Assembly (NCBI GenBank): GCA_910584235.1
Contig: CAJTZD010000036.1
Span: 1 to 41,988, forward strand
Length of the DNA: 41,988 nt
Direction: 5' to 3'
DNA from: an uncultured Acetatifactor sp.
GTDB taxonomy: Bacteria; Bacillota; Clostridia; Lachnospirales; Lachnospiraceae
Made by a program: the position numbers and the translations under genes. Positions 41,921 to 41,988 of this stretch are shown here, one piece after another. The stretch's first letter is position 1, and each line of letters opens with the position of its first letter. The notes beneath the pieces were generated by a model. That model saw nothing but the letters and a program-made list of their open reading frames with translations. It searched no databases and was not told where the DNA came from.

Positions 41921-41988
41921 CAAATATTCCAAGATCCTGTTTTTAACAGTTGTGTAGACAAAGAATCGCTGTAACCCCAGTGTTTATG

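Overview
The window looks like a chromosomal segment of a moderately GC-rich, Gram-positive member of the Clostridia, most likely a Lachnospiraceae-type gut bacterium. The grounds are LPxTG cell-wall sorting signals with class B and C sortases, a SipW-type signal peptidase, strong AGGAGG-type ribosome binding sites, and polyamine genes of the Firmicutes type. Taxonomy is inferred from gene content only.

Region 1 (1-20118) is a surface-appendage locus. A tyrosine recombinase (228-1085) is followed by a roughly 234-bp segment (1097-1330) bounded by near-identical inverted repeats, each itself palindromic. The segment holds a near-consensus promoter that points left, towards the recombinase and away from the operon. 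This is the layout of a phase-variable invertible promoter, read here in its apparent OFF state. Downstream and co-directional are a type I signal peptidase, a 2184-residue adhesin with about 15 His/Cys repeats, two vWA domains and LPVTG, a major pilin (LPSTG), a class C sortase, a pilin-like secreted protein without an anchor, two small proteins with SipW-type signal peptides, a protein that looks like two surface proteins fused end to end, a SipW-like peptidase, an AP2 DNA-binding protein with three Cys-rich repeats, a class B sortase, a BTAD (SARP-like) regulator with a degenerate GGDEF-like domain, and a small duplicated-domain protein. It therefore combines a sortase-assembled pilus with a SipW/TasA-like export module.

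Region 2 (20119-23104) holds ordinary genes: an AEC-family transporter on the minus strand, a GPH-type sugar:cation symporter and a small conserved-looking protein of unknown function.

Region 3 (23105-35483) is a polyamine locus. A promoter is followed by a roughly 300-nt apparently structured RNA ending in an intrinsic terminator, then speD, an arginine decarboxylase, speE and a carboxy(nor)spermidine dehydrogenase. After a terminator come an ABC exporter, a glycerophosphodiester phosphodiesterase, carboxy(nor)spermidine decarboxylase, agmatine deiminase and N-carbamoylputrescine amidase. Together these genes make putrescine from arginine through agmatine, and they encode two separate routes from putrescine to spermidine (decarboxylated SAM, and aspartate semialdehyde). 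Two related stem-loop elements follow the arginine decarboxylase and agmatine deiminase genes.

Region 4 (35477-41988) holds a minus-strand pair (GT-C-like membrane protein and a tandem CmpB-type membrane protein) and a plus-strand set (discoidin-like protein, divergent Ham1/RdgB-like pyrophosphatase, polytopic membrane protein) that ends in a terminator. No tRNA, rRNA, CRISPR array, transposase or replication origin was recognised.
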